Shown: positions 33,288-46,471, counted from the stretch's first letter. The stretch: DNA of 64,000 nt from Selaginella moellendorffii (GCF_000143415.4 NW_003314280.1:1594152-1658151), one strand, 5' to 3'. Notes: generated from the letters alone by a model not told the origin. A program made the numbers and translations.

Positions 33288-36200
33288 CTCTCCCCCCCTT
33301 GGGAAGATCGACGTCCTCGTCGATGCATACTCGAGTCTAGAATACCGCCAAGGAAACAACTCCATAAAAAGTTCACGGTACTCACACTATGTGAGAAATG
33401 CACCAACTTAAATGAGTTAGGGGGTAACCTCTTTGTCTAACGCGGATGCGCTACCAGCTCAGACACCTTCCGGCCGTCGCCGACAAGGAAATGACCAACG
33501 GAGTCAGCCACCCTTGCTGCTCTAGGAGTCACCCAGCTTACAAAAGTGTGATATGCCCTGCCCGCAGGAACATAGAGAGAGAAGCTAGAGGCCCCAACCC
33601 TCCTAAGCAAAGAAACCAAACCCGTCGGTAAGGTTTAGATAGACTACTGTCAACAGGCAGTTAGAGTTGTTTACACGGTCACGCCCTTTCAACGGAATAA
33701 GGAACATCGACAAAGAGGCGGGTATGTGACCAGTCGACAGTAGCTACCCCATGACTAGAGATTTCACCATGCACACGAAGTGCCGAAGCCAGTCTGCCCA
33801 TTACTGGCCCAAACTCAAAGATCAATAGATGGACAATATCAAAGTCATAGACAATGATAGTTTAGAGATTTAATTATCAGGGAATAAAGCTTAGATTAGA
33901 ACACAAAAGTATTCCAAGTAAGTTATCATCCGATAAACTAGTATTACAGTATAGGAACCACCAAGATCACTATCATTGGAAAACATAGGATGCACCATCC
34001 AACAAAATTCAATAGCAAGTATATCATCAAGTAAACGCAATGATAAAACTTAACTACCGAGGATAGCAGACAGTAAGCCAACAACTTACTAGAGAGAACT
34101 CAAAGAACACAAAGTATCATTGACGAACAAGCACAATGCTCGCGAATGTATCACCCAAAGGAAATAACATCCAAATCTATCAAAACTAACTCGAGCAACA
34201 ATCAACAGAAGAGAATGAATGTGGGAAGACCAACAAACACTCATGCCTGCCAACTATCACAAAAGCCAATCTGAATAGATCCCAGCCAACAATACCAAGG
34301 AACTTAAGTTGCCTAAGCAAGAGTTAGCAACATCCTACTGATGTCTTAAACCCAAGAGACCAATCCAGAGCAAACCACAAAGAACATGTGGTATTGCGAA
34401 AAGCCAAAAGCCATCAAAGAGAACAACTAACTATCATGAAAGATCGTCAATCAGCCCATCAATATAGTGATGTATAATCATCGTTGAAGAAAGAATCTAC
34501 CATCCCGAAGAATAGCAAATAATTCCAAACCAACAATAATCAAGCAAAACTTGTGATAAGGACAATCAACTACCCTAGATGATAGTCAATCATCACCAAT
34601 GATTGCCAGATGCAAAAACCAACTTCAACATCGAAGCTAATGAGCCAAAATGCCTTCCCCAACAACTTCTAACAAATGGAACAATGAGCACAAAACTCAA
34701 GAACCAAAAGCTCGAAGAAGCCTATAACTAAGTCTTGCCTAATAATGATCACGAGTCTCATAGAAGCTAACTTCAATGCTAAAGAAGAAATCATGGTGCA
34801 ACCCACAATATCTTCCTCAACACATCCATAAGCCAAACTTCATAATGCCAAAGCTAATGAAGAGCATTTCTGCATCAATCCAAAAGCTAAGCATAACGAA
34901 GCTATGCTTAACAAGTGATCATCAAACGATCCTCCATGAATCCATCTATAGCAAGACGTAACTCACTTCATAACAAGCTCAAAAAGAATCATTAATGATT
35001 GCTATATTCCAAACTCAAATCCAGCAAGGACTCAACATTCTAATATCGATCACTAACTCTTCTTCTCGTAGAGTTAGCATAGTCCACAACTAAATCACTT
35101 TTCAAGGAAAAGCTAAAGCTCAACCCTCTACTAAATAATCTCGTCTAGAACACAACTAACTCAACTTGCCACTCAGTTCGTTTGAACGTCAACACAGTTG
35201 CTAACTAGCAAATGCACGAATGCCAACAACACAAAGCTATAGCCAAATCATCAACACTATATTCATCAAGACTAATGAAACTCAATATCAATCCTTGGAA
35301 GGATATCTCATTTCACTCAGATCTCAATGTCAACAACATCAATGACAAGGCATCACTTCAATGCCATCAACACCAAAACAAAGCTAGAAGAAAGCAAGGG
35401 TGAATCACCACTTGGAGCTTTCCAGCAACCAAGCTAACCAAAGTCGAAGATACTATACTTAGTATCGGAGACCAATCCTCTAACAATACTCAGTTACAGA
35501 GAACACATCATCAAGGAGTGATTCACCACGTCCAAGACTCAATGAAATCCAAAACTACGGACTAAATGTAACCAAATGATATCAACAGAGGTAAAGTCGA
35601 CATGCCAACATGGAAAAACCATGCCAGCCTAATGACACGATCCTCCACAACACCATCCGGTAAAGCAAGCCCATCACTGCTAAATCATCATCGAGCAAAG
35701 CAAGTGTCAACGGTCCTTGACAAAGTCTACAAGTAATCACTAGTCACAAAGCAACTAACAATCACTCCTCAACTTGCCTTCACAAGACCCAAACACCAAC
35801 TCTTGTCATCAAGTTACATACTCATCCAATATGAACGTAATACCCCAAGTATGAGATAAAAGTTCATAGATAAGCATAAACTAAATGACCACTCAAATCC
35901 AACTCAACTGTGATAAGCTCACTAGCACACCTAGTCAATAGCTCTGAGCATGCCTTGAAGAGGTTAGCTATGCATGATCAATACCCAGTCGAAACTAAAG
36001 TGAAGACCATGAGATGGACTCATATCGGTACACAACCTCCTCATAGACAAAGCTATAGTACGGGTACCAACATCTCAACCTCAAACAACTAAGTTGGACA
36101 TCACCATCCTCAGCCAAGGTGCAGGGCCACCAAGACCAAGTCAAGATCAGTGAGAGCTCACTACTCTCATAGAGTCTAACGAAATGCAAGGTGCAAACTA

Positions 36201-38275
36201 TCACCAAGCACAACGCTGCAAAAGAAAGGCACAAGGGTCACCTTTCTTAGAAAAGCGCAACAGCCACTTTTCTACACCAACTCCAGACTCTATCCAACTC
36301 AATTGCTTTAGCCCCAAAAGTTAGCATCCCTTTCGGGCTGTATCATACAAACTACCTACTAAGATCTAAGCCAACCGAAGTCAACTCCAACCCCTTCACT
36401 AGTTTGTACTGGCTTACGAAAACGGAATGGTTTTCGAACAAAGTGATAACAGATCAGCCATTGGAAAAGTCTAAGAAAATTTGTGAAAAATTTTCCATCC
36501 TAGAGAAAGAATGACTCTCAGTCCAGGAATGCAAACTTTCAGGACTCAACCAACTTCCTCCTACCAACAACTTCACATAGATTCACCTCAACACAAATTC
36601 TCATGACCCAATAGCATGCTTAAGCATCGAACATCTTTGCCCATTTTCCTGACATCCAACACCGACATCCGCAAAGTGCAAAATGAGCATCCAAGGCTTG
36701 ATCACAAAGACCACATCATCGGATATCCACATTGCACTAACACTCTTCTTCAACCACCTTCAAGATCCAATGTGAAGCCAAAACACTAACAAGAAAAATG
36801 ACATGGAAAATCAAGCTCTAAGGAAAATTCCTCATCACTCGAATCAACAATGCCACTTCCACTAACACAAGTGCTAGCGATATCAATGCATCAACCTCAC
36901 ACCTTCTCCATCCAATAATCTACTCCAAGTGCTAACGGATCAACAGATGAGCTATAGCAAATGAATGCTACAACCCATTCCCAACACCTTATGGGCAAAC
37001 CCTCAAGGAAACAAGGTACCAACATAAGCTTAGCATAATGGACCACCATTGAGAATCCAGTCAAAGCTACTACAATGCTACTTCGTGCAAGTAGACTAGC
37101 TTCTCCACCAACCACTTTGGGGTTGATCATCATTTACCCAAGCAACTTCGTAAACACATTGCTCATTATCACACGGATATGATATAAATCACAATGACTT
37201 GATCATCAATTGAGTAACGCAATGAGCAATGCCTATGTCATTACTTCAAACGTTTATGTGAGTATCAAATGCCAACTAGATTCGACAAAATGCAACATAA
37301 ATGCCACACTCCACGAATAGAGGTTTACGACACCCAACACCACTAACTTTTGTTCACAACACGGACAAGCTCATGCCACTCTCTTTCCGACCAAACTCAA
37401 CACTAATCCAACACCAAGCTACTCAAGGAGCAATAGCAAGGTTCTCCGGAAAAGAATTGAGCATTGCAACCCAAGTCTTTCAATAGCGAGCCTAGACAAA
37501 ATGGTTTAGTGTTTCACCACTATCCATCCCACAACTCACCATTGTAAAACCACCATCTCCAACATGCATCAAGATAGGGACTCTTGATTGCATGATGTGA
37601 ACACAAGCAATGAGTTAACACCTCGTTGCAAATCATCTCTCCAAGAAGAGAAGATGATTTACGTATTTGATCCTCCGTCCTCGATGACTCTCTTTTCGGT
37701 CTCATCTTTGACCAAACCTCAAACTTGCTTTCGCACTGCCTTCAGTTCAATCGAAGAAAAGTTTATAAGAGAGCACGGCCATGACTATTTGAACCAATAG
37801 ACTAATCCCTTATAGTCTTGATTGATCCACTTATAATCATGCCTAGGAAGGATCCACTAGTGCCGTGCTAAACAGCTACGGACCAGCCTATTTGCCACTC
37901 ATAGCAAACTCAGGGAAAGTTTATTTTCACCCACGGTACTTGGAACAACTCATGGAACCACTGGAACCATCGATAGGCTTACATTAATCCTGCCAACTCA
38001 AAGTATAACTTTGAGTTGCTAATGTGCCTCACTCACGAGCCCAAGCACAAACTCGTGCTACTGGAACAACTCAGTCCACCCTATGAGCCCAAGAGCAAGC
38101 TCACATAATATGGAACAAGAAGGTAACCGAATCCATACCCAAGGAACGATTGCGAAGTCTTTGCACCCAAACGTGTACCCACTCGGATCATCGTTTTCAT
38201 CTCTGCGTATGCAACGAGACTAGTTGCCCAATCTCATTGAATAGTACTCGCTGAGACTCATCCTCTGATACCAAA
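33288..38275 (-). other. Non-coding internal region of the nested LARD
   Basis: About 5 kb, A-rich on the plus strand, no gag or pol. The first 530 bp next to the 3' LTR (33288-33820) matches the 3' untranslated part of the coding chromovirus at 61481-62020. The rest is shared only with other LARD copies (8565-9870, 17150-19586, 27074-29199, 55031-56419). Confidence 0.85.
38263..38273 (-). promoter_or_regulatory. Primer binding site (tRNA-Met type) of the LARD
   Basis: TGGTATCAGAG on the minus strand, two bases inside the 5' LTR: the canonical initiator-Met primer site of plant LTR elements. Confidence 0.85.
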
Positions 38276-39418
38276 TGTAGCGCACGTGGTTTTGACCCTT
38301 TATCCTATGGTGATTTACCATAGGATAACACCACGAAGCGGAACCTAAACCCTCTTTGTGCCACGTGACAGATGCCACGTGTCACATACCACGTGTCCGT
38401 GCCACGTGTCCATAGGAACCCGAGGTTCAGGGCCTTGGGCCACTGAACGAAGGAACGGTGCCAAACTCCCAAGCGTGACGCCAAGGAGTGATGAAACCGG
38501 ACCACGGAGCAACTCCCGAGCATATAGCCCAAGGAGCGAAGGGACAGGAGCCCGGAGCGACTTGGAACAGTCCTGGAGCAACCAGCATACCAATGCCAGG
38601 ACCAGCACGCAAAACGGAGCCAAACGGAGTCTGGCGCTATTTCGGCATACCGGTGGCCTAACGTGAGGATATGGGTACTCCACCAACTAGCATGGAATGG
38701 AACTTGGGCTTAGACCCAAGCCGGACGCAGAACAAGGACAGGCACGCAAGCGGGAGCTAGACTATGCCTCAGGTTGGTCGGCCATGCCCGACCTACCCAC
38801 TATCCCTACTATACATTTGGAACCCCCCACAGCCCCCCCCCCTTGAGGAACACACGCTTTGGGCTTTCACCCCAAGCCTCCCTTAGTATCAGGAGTTAGT
38901 CTCTAGGACAAACTCGAAACTTACTAAATATGGAATGTCCCTAGATTGTGAATTTGGACACGGGACGAACACCATTGTGTTCGGGCCGATCTCTACATTC
39001 TGTAGATGTGCCAAATGAGCGAATCTAAACACTTTCCATAAATAGCATTTGGGACCGAAATGAGACTAACACAAAGGGCATGATAGCGAGGGTGTTTGGC
39101 AAACACGGTAAGCTATCATCTAGCGATGTTGAGGGACCAAGCTCAATATCGCGGGGGTTCCCAACACTAGCAAGTGCAAGTCAACGAATGAGTTTCTCTA
39201 ACCAGGTCAAGTATGCTTGACTAATAGCACTTAGGAATTCCGTCCTTATGCCCATCTGGTCAAGTGCACACGCGAGGACCAGTTTCTCAACTAGCTTAGG
39301 CGGAGACTAATAACGGGTCCAGCAATACCGACCTCCTGCCATCGTGGCAGTAAGGTAAGAGTGTCCGTAAGGACTAGCCGACAGGTAACTTTCGATACCC
39401 GAAGTCACATGCGCGACA
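38276..39418 (-). repeat. 5' LTR (LTR1) of the nested LARD
   Basis: Same 1143-bp length as its partner. The differences lie around the C-run (38820-38840), at 38900-39030 and at 39400. Confidence 0.95.
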
Positions 39419-39423
39419 GGCAC

Positions 39424-40631
39424 TCAACAAGATCACAGTTAAAAACAGTTTTCCTTTATTTCACATTGATGACTTGTTTGACCAACTCTTAAAGGCTATG
39501 TATTTTACGTGACTTGATTTGCAGTTTGGGTATCATCAGATATGGGTGGCAGATCAGGATGTGGAGAAGACAGCCTTTAAGACTCGGTACGGATCTTATG
39601 AGTTCCTTGTCATGCCGTTCGGGTTATGCAATGCTCCGGCAACATTCAACACTATGATGGATAGAATATTTAGAGATTATTTGGACGCATTTGTTGTCCT
39701 ATATATCGACGATGTTCTAGTCTTTAGTGAAACGTTGGAGGATCATTTGAAACACTTGGAGCTGGTGTTTCAGAAGTTGCACAAACACAAACTGTATGCT
39801 AAGGAAGGTAAATGTGCTTTTGGTCAATTGCGCGTAAACTTTCTCAGACATATAGTTGGTGGTGGTGTGATTGAGGTCGATCCAAAGAAGGTGGAAGCGG
39901 TGAAGTCCTGGGAAGTCCCGACCACTATATCAGATGTTTGTTCCTTTTTCAGTTTGGCGGGATACTATCACAAGTTTGTCCGCAATTTTGCAAGAATTGC
40001 TCTTCCGTTGACTGAGTTGACGAAGAGTAGTATTCCATTTCATAGGACACCAGCTTGTCAACGTGCTTTTGTACGGTTGAAGGAGATCTTGACTACGGTA
40101 CCTATTCTCAGGATCCCAGATCTTGATAAACCCTTCGAAGTGCATTGTGATGCATTTGGCTATGCTATTGGTGCCGTGTTGCAGCAAGATTGTGACAAAG
40201 CGGTTGGTGTTACACTAAGGCAACATAGTTGTCCCGTTGCGTTCTATTCCAAGAAATTGGATGAAACTCAACAAAGATGGCCAACGCATGAGAAATAGAT
40301 GTTTGCTATAGTGTCGGCCCTGGAACACTGGAGACACTACTTGGGTGGACATACCAAGGTTTATACAAATAGTAACACACTAAGCTACTTTGCTACGCAA
40401 CTTAAGCTTACACCGAAGCAAGCTCGTTGGCAAGAGAAGCTTGCTAGATATGATATTGAAATCATATATAAACCTGGTAAAGACAATATTGTTTCGGATG
40501 CGTTGAGTCGTCAGGCTCAATTCCGGGCAATATCGGCAATCAGTTCGGACTGGTTGGAGGACATTCGGGCTTCCTATGGAGGTGATCCATTGGCGAAGGC
40601 AATCTTATGCCATACAGGGTTGTTGAAGTAG
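39424..40631 (+). pseudogene. RT and RNase H of element B, continued
   Basis: Picks up the RT interrupted at 32144: LNKIT-type continuation, a TGA near 39510 just before LDLQFGYHQIWVADQD, then [15 protein letters not shown] and the catalytic YIDDVLVF (about 39700). RNase H follows (FEVHCDAFGYAIGAVLQQD). A TAG at 40296-40298 interrupts before MFAIVSALEHWRHYLGG. It ends with KPGKDNIVSDALSRQ. The catalytic residues survive, but the nonsense codons make it inactive. Confidence 0.9.
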
Positions 40632-41488
40632 AGTCCTGGTAGCAAAACAGCGAAAGTTGCTAGTCGCACTAATGTGAAGCTTCACTTCTCAGTTCGGGAT
40701 GGGCTTATATTCTATAAGCAAGAAAGATTGTATCTTCCCTCTAAGGATCTGCAATAGTTATTTCTGCAAGAACATCATGATGTTTCAGCAGCGGGATATG
40801 GTGGATAGCAAAAGACTCTGACTTCATTGAAAAAGGGATTTTTCTGGTCTGGTATGGAAGGTGATGTAGTGGACTATGTCCGTTCCTGCCCTGTATGCCA
40901 ACAATGTAAGCGTAGAACTGAGAAGCAAGCTGGAAAGTTATAGTGCATTCCAGCACTGGCATGGCCATTTTAGAGTGTGACACTTGATTTCGCCGTTGGC
41001 TTGCCAAAATCTAAGGGTTTTGATACTTTGATGATGGTTGTGGATCGATTGTCAAAGATTGCACACTTCATTCCAACTATGGGAACAGTAAATGTGAAAC
41101 AAACAGCAAAGCTCTTTTTCCATGAAGTAGTGCGGGTTCGTGGTCTTCCTAAAGAGATTATCTCGGATAGAGATTCAAGGTTTACGGGGAAGTTTTGGGG
41201 CACACTGTTCCAGCTGTTTAGTACCAAGTTGAAGTTTAGTACGGCTTATCATCCTCAAACTGATGGGTAGACCGAACGTGTGAATGCTTAAGTTGAGGAT
41301 TATCTGCAGTACTATGTTGCAACGGACCAACGTGACTGGGTTGAGCATTTGGATACAACAAAAATATGTTATAACAACACATTTCACAGCGCTATAGGCT
41401 ATTCTCCATGGGAGATGCTGCAAGGAAATGCTCATGGGGTTCCTCAACAGATCGTTGTACCGAAACCAATGACCGAAGTGTTGGTCCC
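40632..41488 (+). pseudogene. Integrase of element B, truncated
   Basis: The zinc-finger region is visible around 40770-40930 (EHHDV, YVRSCPVCQQCK) with stops. The core has TLDFAVGLPKSKGFD, IISDRDSRFTGKF and AYHPQTDG, then TAG in place of the usual Gln before TERVN, and a second stop a few codons on. It ends at 41488, where a 60-bp LTR-C fragment starts. No chromodomain remains. Confidence 0.85.
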
Positions 41489-41548
41489 TGTCAAGAATCC
41501 CCCAATTCTTGCCACATTCCTGACTCTCGCCGGATTCCTGACCTGCAG
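41489..41548 (+). mobile_element. 60-bp fragment of the LTR-C start
   Basis: TGTCAAGAATCCCCCAATTC to GACCTGCAG matches the first 60 bp of the LTR at 42131. It is followed directly by RT-connection sequence of element D. CCTGCAG is at the breakpoint, so joining at short homology is likely. Confidence 0.85.
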
Positions 41549-43400
41549 GAAAGTGGTTGTGGTGGAGAACTGGCCTACACCAAGTACAGTGGCCGAGTTA
41601 TGCAGTTTCCTTGAAATGGCTAGTTACTATTGATGTTTCCAGCATAAGTTTGCAGAGGTGGCTATTCCTTTGACAAAGTTGTTGTGCAAGAACATGCCAT
41701 TTGAGTGGAAGAAGCCACAAGAGGAGAGTTTTGTGGCACTAAAACAATTGTTGAACGAAGCTCTAATGTTTCGCATTGTTGATCCATCAAAACCTTACGA
41801 GGTGACATGTGATGCAAGTGGTTATGCATTGGGAGGAGTTCTCATACAAGATGGACAGCCTATTGCATATGAGAGTCAAACTTTAAATCCCACGAAGCAA
41901 TGCTATTCCACATATGAGCAAGAATTACTCTCTATTATTCATACTTTGTGGACATGGCAACACTATTTTTATGGTGTAGTGTTTGTGGTGTTGACAGATC
42001 ACAAACCACTTGTGTATCTTTTCACATAGAAGGCGTTGAACATTAGGCAAGCTTGTTGGATGGTCAAATTCATGGAGTTTAGGGAATTTCTTATTGAGCA
42101 TCGTCCAGGAAAATCAAATGTGGTGGCGAATGTCAGGAATCCCCCAATTCTTGCCACATTCCTGACTCTCACCGGATTCCTGACCTGCAGACCACATTCC
42201 TGACTCTCGAGATACTTCCCTATTCCTGACTCTCGAGACACTTCCCTATTCCTGACTCTCGACTTCCCATACGATTCCTAAGTCTCGAGCCACATTCCTG
42301 ATGATGATGTGGCGCCTCCTCAACCTCAACTATATTTGGGCCGTCCTCGATCCAAGAGTGGTGGAGCTTCATCAACCTATAGTATATATAGGTTAGCCTT
42401 GTTCCATTTCTCCACAATCTGAATCAACACCAGTCTAAGGCCTCTTCTTTGTTATTCATTAGCTTTTCTCTTGTCTTTTGCATTTTCCAGTCTTGATCTT
42501 GTTAGGGGTCTTGACAGCAAATGCTTTATCTTATGTTCATCATGTGACGGTGTTATAAACATGGTTTTGTTATCATTTGAGTAAGGTGGTCAACAAGTTT
42601 GGGAAATTGGCTGCACAGCTCAAGCTCAGGATGCTGAGGTAGGCTCTTTGTGTGACCAGATGGAAGCCCCTTTCTCATTGGTGGATGGGATTCTCTATTA
42701 TAATAGCCATGTATTTTTGCCATGGGTGGATGCGTTAATTACTTAGGTTTTATTCCACTATCATGATTGTTCGGAGGCTAGTCATTTTGGGGGGAAGAAG
42801 ATGTATGAGTTGATTAAGCGCAATTTTTATTCAAGGAATATAAAGGTTGATATCCTCAAGTATTGTAAATCATGCAAGCTCTGTCAGCGGGTTAAGATGC
42901 CACATAAGAAGTCAGGGGGACTTTTGCAACCTTTACCTATTCCTTAGAGCTGTTGGTGTAGTATCTCTATAGACTTCATCATTAGTTTGCCATGCACATA
43001 AAGGCAAAAGGAGCAAATATGGGTTATAATGGATCGGTTGAAGAAGTATGTGTGGTTGTTGGCTCTTCGAAAGATTATCACTACCCTAGACTTGGTTGCG
43101 GTCTACTTGGAGAAAGTTTTTTCTGATTTTGGTTTGCCAGAGGACATCATTAGTGATTGAGATTCAAAGTTCACAAATGAATTTTGGAAGAGCTTTGTGA
43201 AGGCTATGCAAGTGACTTTGAAACTCTCGAGTGGCAATCATCCTCAGATGAATAGGCAAACCGAGCATGTGAATCAGGTGGTGGAGGATATACCATATTG
43301 TAGCATTGGTCAAAGGCAAGGACAGTGAAATCTATTTCTTTCGTTGGTGTAATTTGCTTACAACAATAGTCAACACAATGGAACCAAATTAAGTGTTTTG
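41549..43400 (+). pseudogene. RNase H to integrase of Ty3/gypsy element D, interrupted by a solo LTR
   Basis: Starts in the RT-RNase H connection (VVVVENWPTPSTVAELCSFL), with a stop after ASYY. RNase H has YEVTCDASGYALGGVL, STYEQELLSIIHTLW and LTDHKPLVYLF. HRPGKSNVVAN is cut at 42130 by LTR-C and continues at 42522 with ALS. Integrase follows with many stops: the zinc-finger region (CKSCKLCQR), SIDFIISLP, DIISD and HPQMNRQTEHVN near 43260. Upstream RT is missing. It is related to B but not the same subfamily, judging from sequence divergence. Confidence 0.82.
42126..42521 (+). mobile_element. Solo LTR-C
   Basis: LTR at 42131-42516, 386 bp, TGTCAGGAAT ... GGTCTTGACA, flanked by GCGAA and GCAAA, a 5-bp target duplication with one CpG-type change. 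It contains repeated TTCCTGACTCTCGAG units, a TATATATA box at 42383-42390 and, about 31 bp on, CACAATCTGAATCAA (42413), the predicted transcript start. Confidence 0.92.
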
Positions 43401-43429
43401 ATATTTTTATTAGGAATATGTTTAATTTC

Positions 43430-45050
43430 TCAATTGCATAATGATGTCTTATATTCCACCTTAAGTAGGAGAATTATGGTAAGTGTGGAGAAAATATGTA
43501 ATGAAAATTGAAAGTACCACCAACTATAAATGATCATTTGAATCAATCCTCATAAAATAAAGAGATAGTTGTCAAGATGATGCTGAAAATGTAAATACTA
43601 AAATGACAAGTTATCAAAAAGTAATATAGAATTCTCAAAGCTATCATAAAGCCTTTGAATCCATAACTCATCATTTAGCCTCCTAAACATCATTTAGAGG
43701 AAGTAAATCCACTTTTATATTTTATGGATATTAAAAATCAAGCATAAAAATCACCAATAGCACATAATCTTCATCTAAAAAATTCACTAACATTGGAACA
43801 ATAGACTCCTTGGGAATATGAAGAGAGAGAAAAGAAGGGAAATAAGTTCAAGATAAAGCATTAGTATCAATCATTGAACTCCCATAGTGATAACCAACCT
43901 TGGAGTTGTAGATTTGAAGCTTTAATACCCACTAAGTAGTATACCTAACTAAATTTTTTTGCTTCAATAATAAAGTAATTGCAATATGATTAGTCTTTAA
44001 TAATATTTGAGAACCATGCAAGTACACATGAAATTTCTCAAAACCCCAAACCACTCTATCCTAAAGTAGTTTATCTCAACTAACTGCAAAGTATAGTTGA
44101 TGTATGCAATGGGATAATGTTGGTTAGAGCCATTCATACTCTTTTATATTAGCATGCCCCTAAGATCAATATTACAAGCATCTATGCACAAGATGAAAGG
44201 TTTAATGTAGTTAACAGATGCCAAATCTAATGGAGTCAACACTTCTTCAAAATTTATATCTGTAAATTAGATGTAAAATAATATAAATAACTTTAACAAC
44301 ACTTCTATATTGCAATGCTTTCATAAAGATGATTAATAAAAATTTAAGATATTACATTTTACCAAAGAAGCATTACACATCATTCATACACTTTTGTATA
44401 GAGAATTTTAGAATAGCCATAGTTTTGTTAAGATCAATAAATAAACTCTTATGAGAAATGTGGTATCTAAAATAAATAGTATTAAATCCAAATATATATT
44501 TAGACTATTTCAGCTTCAAACTAATGTCCTATAGCTGATTTAACACTTTACAAACATTATGATTTACTCCTCTTATATCCCCTTTGAATATAGGGCTTTT
44601 GATTAAGTAATTGGATTTTTTTCAGTTGATTTAAGAGGAGAGCATTAAATATGGTCAGAGAAAATGATATGGATTTGATTCCCATTGATTAGTGGCTATT
44701 TAAAATATAATATGCGCTTGAGCACTACCTTTAAAATTAAAATAATATATATTAGGCATCCATGAATACAAGGAACTTTGTTCATTATCCATTAGAAAGT
44801 TCAAGAGCATTATTTAAATTGAATAATATACAAGGAATTTTTATAAACTAAATAATATACAAAAGGCAATCTTATGGAATACCCACATCATTTAATGGAT
44901 GATAATCAATGCAGAATTAGATATTTTTATCACAAGATGAAGTATACACACCAAACACTTTGTGATTTTTGGATAACACTATAATTAATAAAAGAGAATG
45001 ATTTATATTTTTTCAATTAGTTAAGGGTTTTAAAATATATAGCATTAAGT
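43430..45050 (-). mobile_element. Heavily decayed Ty3/gypsy remnant
   Basis: AT-rich with no intact frame. It aligns in pieces with 53090-53900, where integrase and RNase H motifs can still be read on the minus strand. 44620-44770 resembles the TRIM internal region (GATTTGATTCCCATTGATTAG), so a TRIM copy also decayed here. Confidence 0.6.
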
Positions 45051-45124
45051 GTTGTTGGGTTTGAATAGTATTGAGTTTGATGATAAACATCATTCTTTAA
45101 TATCTTCTTGACATTTACTCATAT

Positions 45125-45300
45125 TGTGAGGGCCAAGTGTACGGCTACGATGCCATATACTAATATTAGCGTAGTGGGATTTTGATAACCGTCGGATTGG
45201 TTTCAATTTGGACCACTCGCTCCTGTATATAAACTAGGGTTTTTGGGCTAATTAATATGCACATTTTCTATATTCCCTTTCCATATTCCAAGCATTCACA
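45125..45300 (+). repeat. Putative 5' LTR of element F
   Basis: A 176-bp stretch TGTGAGGGCC ... GCATTCACA, followed by TTGGTGGAGATGAAGGGC, which has the TGG start of a primer site. TATATAAA at about 45223 could be its promoter. No second copy is in the window to confirm it. Confidence 0.5.
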
Positions 45301-45535
45301 TTGGTGGAGATGAAGGGCACCTTTGATTGTCCCTGGGGAGTGCTTGGAGTTGGGATTTCAGTTTAGATCTAGCTTTTGCATCGTTTAGATCTAGCTTTTT
45401 CCATTTCCTTTCTTTTGTTCTTTCCTTTTAGGATTTTGGTTTAGATCTAGCTTTTTGCATTGTCTAGATCTACCATTTCCTTCTAGCTTTTTGTCGTTTA
45501 TCTTCTTTTGCTCTTTTTTTTTCATTCGTCTCCAT

Positions 45536-46445
45536 GGCAGATCAACAATCTCCTCCTTTAACTCTGGAGTAGCAGTTGGTACAATTGCTTGATGCTATGC
45601 GCTTGCAATTGAACAACCAAACTCAGTTGATGGCGGCGTTCACGGCACATGGTACAACTCCTCCTACTCTTGATGCCAATCCTTGCATTCGGCCGGAGTT
45701 CTTTTGTGGGAATCCTGGGGATGATATGTACCATTGGTTCGATCACTTTACGGTGATTGCCACATATCATTCTTGGGATGATGCTCGACGTTTGCGTGAG
45801 TTTCCCACGTATCTCCAAGGGACGGCGTTGTAGTGGTACAACGGTTTGGGAGCAGCCACTCGCGGGGATTGGAGTGTTCTTCCAGATGTCTTCAAACTCG
45901 CCTTTGGACATGCCGATGACTGTGATGATGCTTTCCAGCAATTGCATCGTCTTTACCAAGGGCCATCTGAGTCGATGATGCAATGTGGTGTTCGTTTCTG
46001 AAGTCTTTTGCTTCGTGCGGTCAAGCTAGGAATGTTGTGGCCAGCACTTCGTCAAGATCTTGTCAGACTTGTGCATGCACTTGCTCCCACCACCTTTGAC
46101 GATGCTCTTCGCTTGGCACAACGTTATGAGACGTCGCCTCTTCCACTTCTTGCTACACGTCTTTCAGCTCCACTTCCTGTGGGTGATGGTCTTGTTCCAA
46201 TGGAGGTTGATGTTGCTGCTGCTCGAGTCCAAGGTCAAGGGCGAGGACGTGGTCATAGCCGTGATGTTTGCTGCTGGGCATGTGATGAAGTTGGTCATAC
46301 TTATCGGTGTTGTCGGCGTTTTCCGGATTGGCGACCTCCATTTCCTGGGTGGAGACCTTGGCGTCAGCAACGTCCCGTTAGTGCTGCTGCAATAGAAGGT
46401 TTGAACACCGAGATGCATCCAGGAAACGAGGAGTCACGGAAGTAA
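45536..46445 (+). pseudogene. Gag of element F, with stops
   Basis: ATG at 45536 with TAG codons near 45571 and 45832 and a TGA near 46001. Capsid-like text includes FFCGNPGDDMYHWFDHF and TYLQGTAL. The nucleocapsid knuckle is CWACDEVGHTYRCC (CX2CX4HX4C) near 46270, preceded by an RG-rich stretch. Gag forms the particle and binds RNA. Confidence 0.85.
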
Positions 46446-46471
46446 CAGAGGGACCTTGCACGAATAAGTCA

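Larger units (their letters stand above)
32140..39423 (-). mobile_element. Complete LTR1-family LARD nested in element B
   Basis: LTRs at 32145-33287 and 38276-39418, 1143 bp each, differing at about eight sites by my reading, all transitions. The 5-bp target GGCAC is duplicated exactly (32140-32144 and 39419-39423). The element lies on the minus strand: the primer site adjoins the right LTR and the polypurine tract (CCCAAGGGGGGGAGAG, minus strand) adjoins the left one. The 4988-bp internal region has no frame over 80 codons. It splits the RT gene of B inside the conserved CIDYRALNK motif, so it is younger than B. Confidence 0.95.

Noticed and set aside
33288-38275. Hidden genes inside the LARD
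   Set aside because: No frame above 80 codons, and none kept between this and the other LARD copies.
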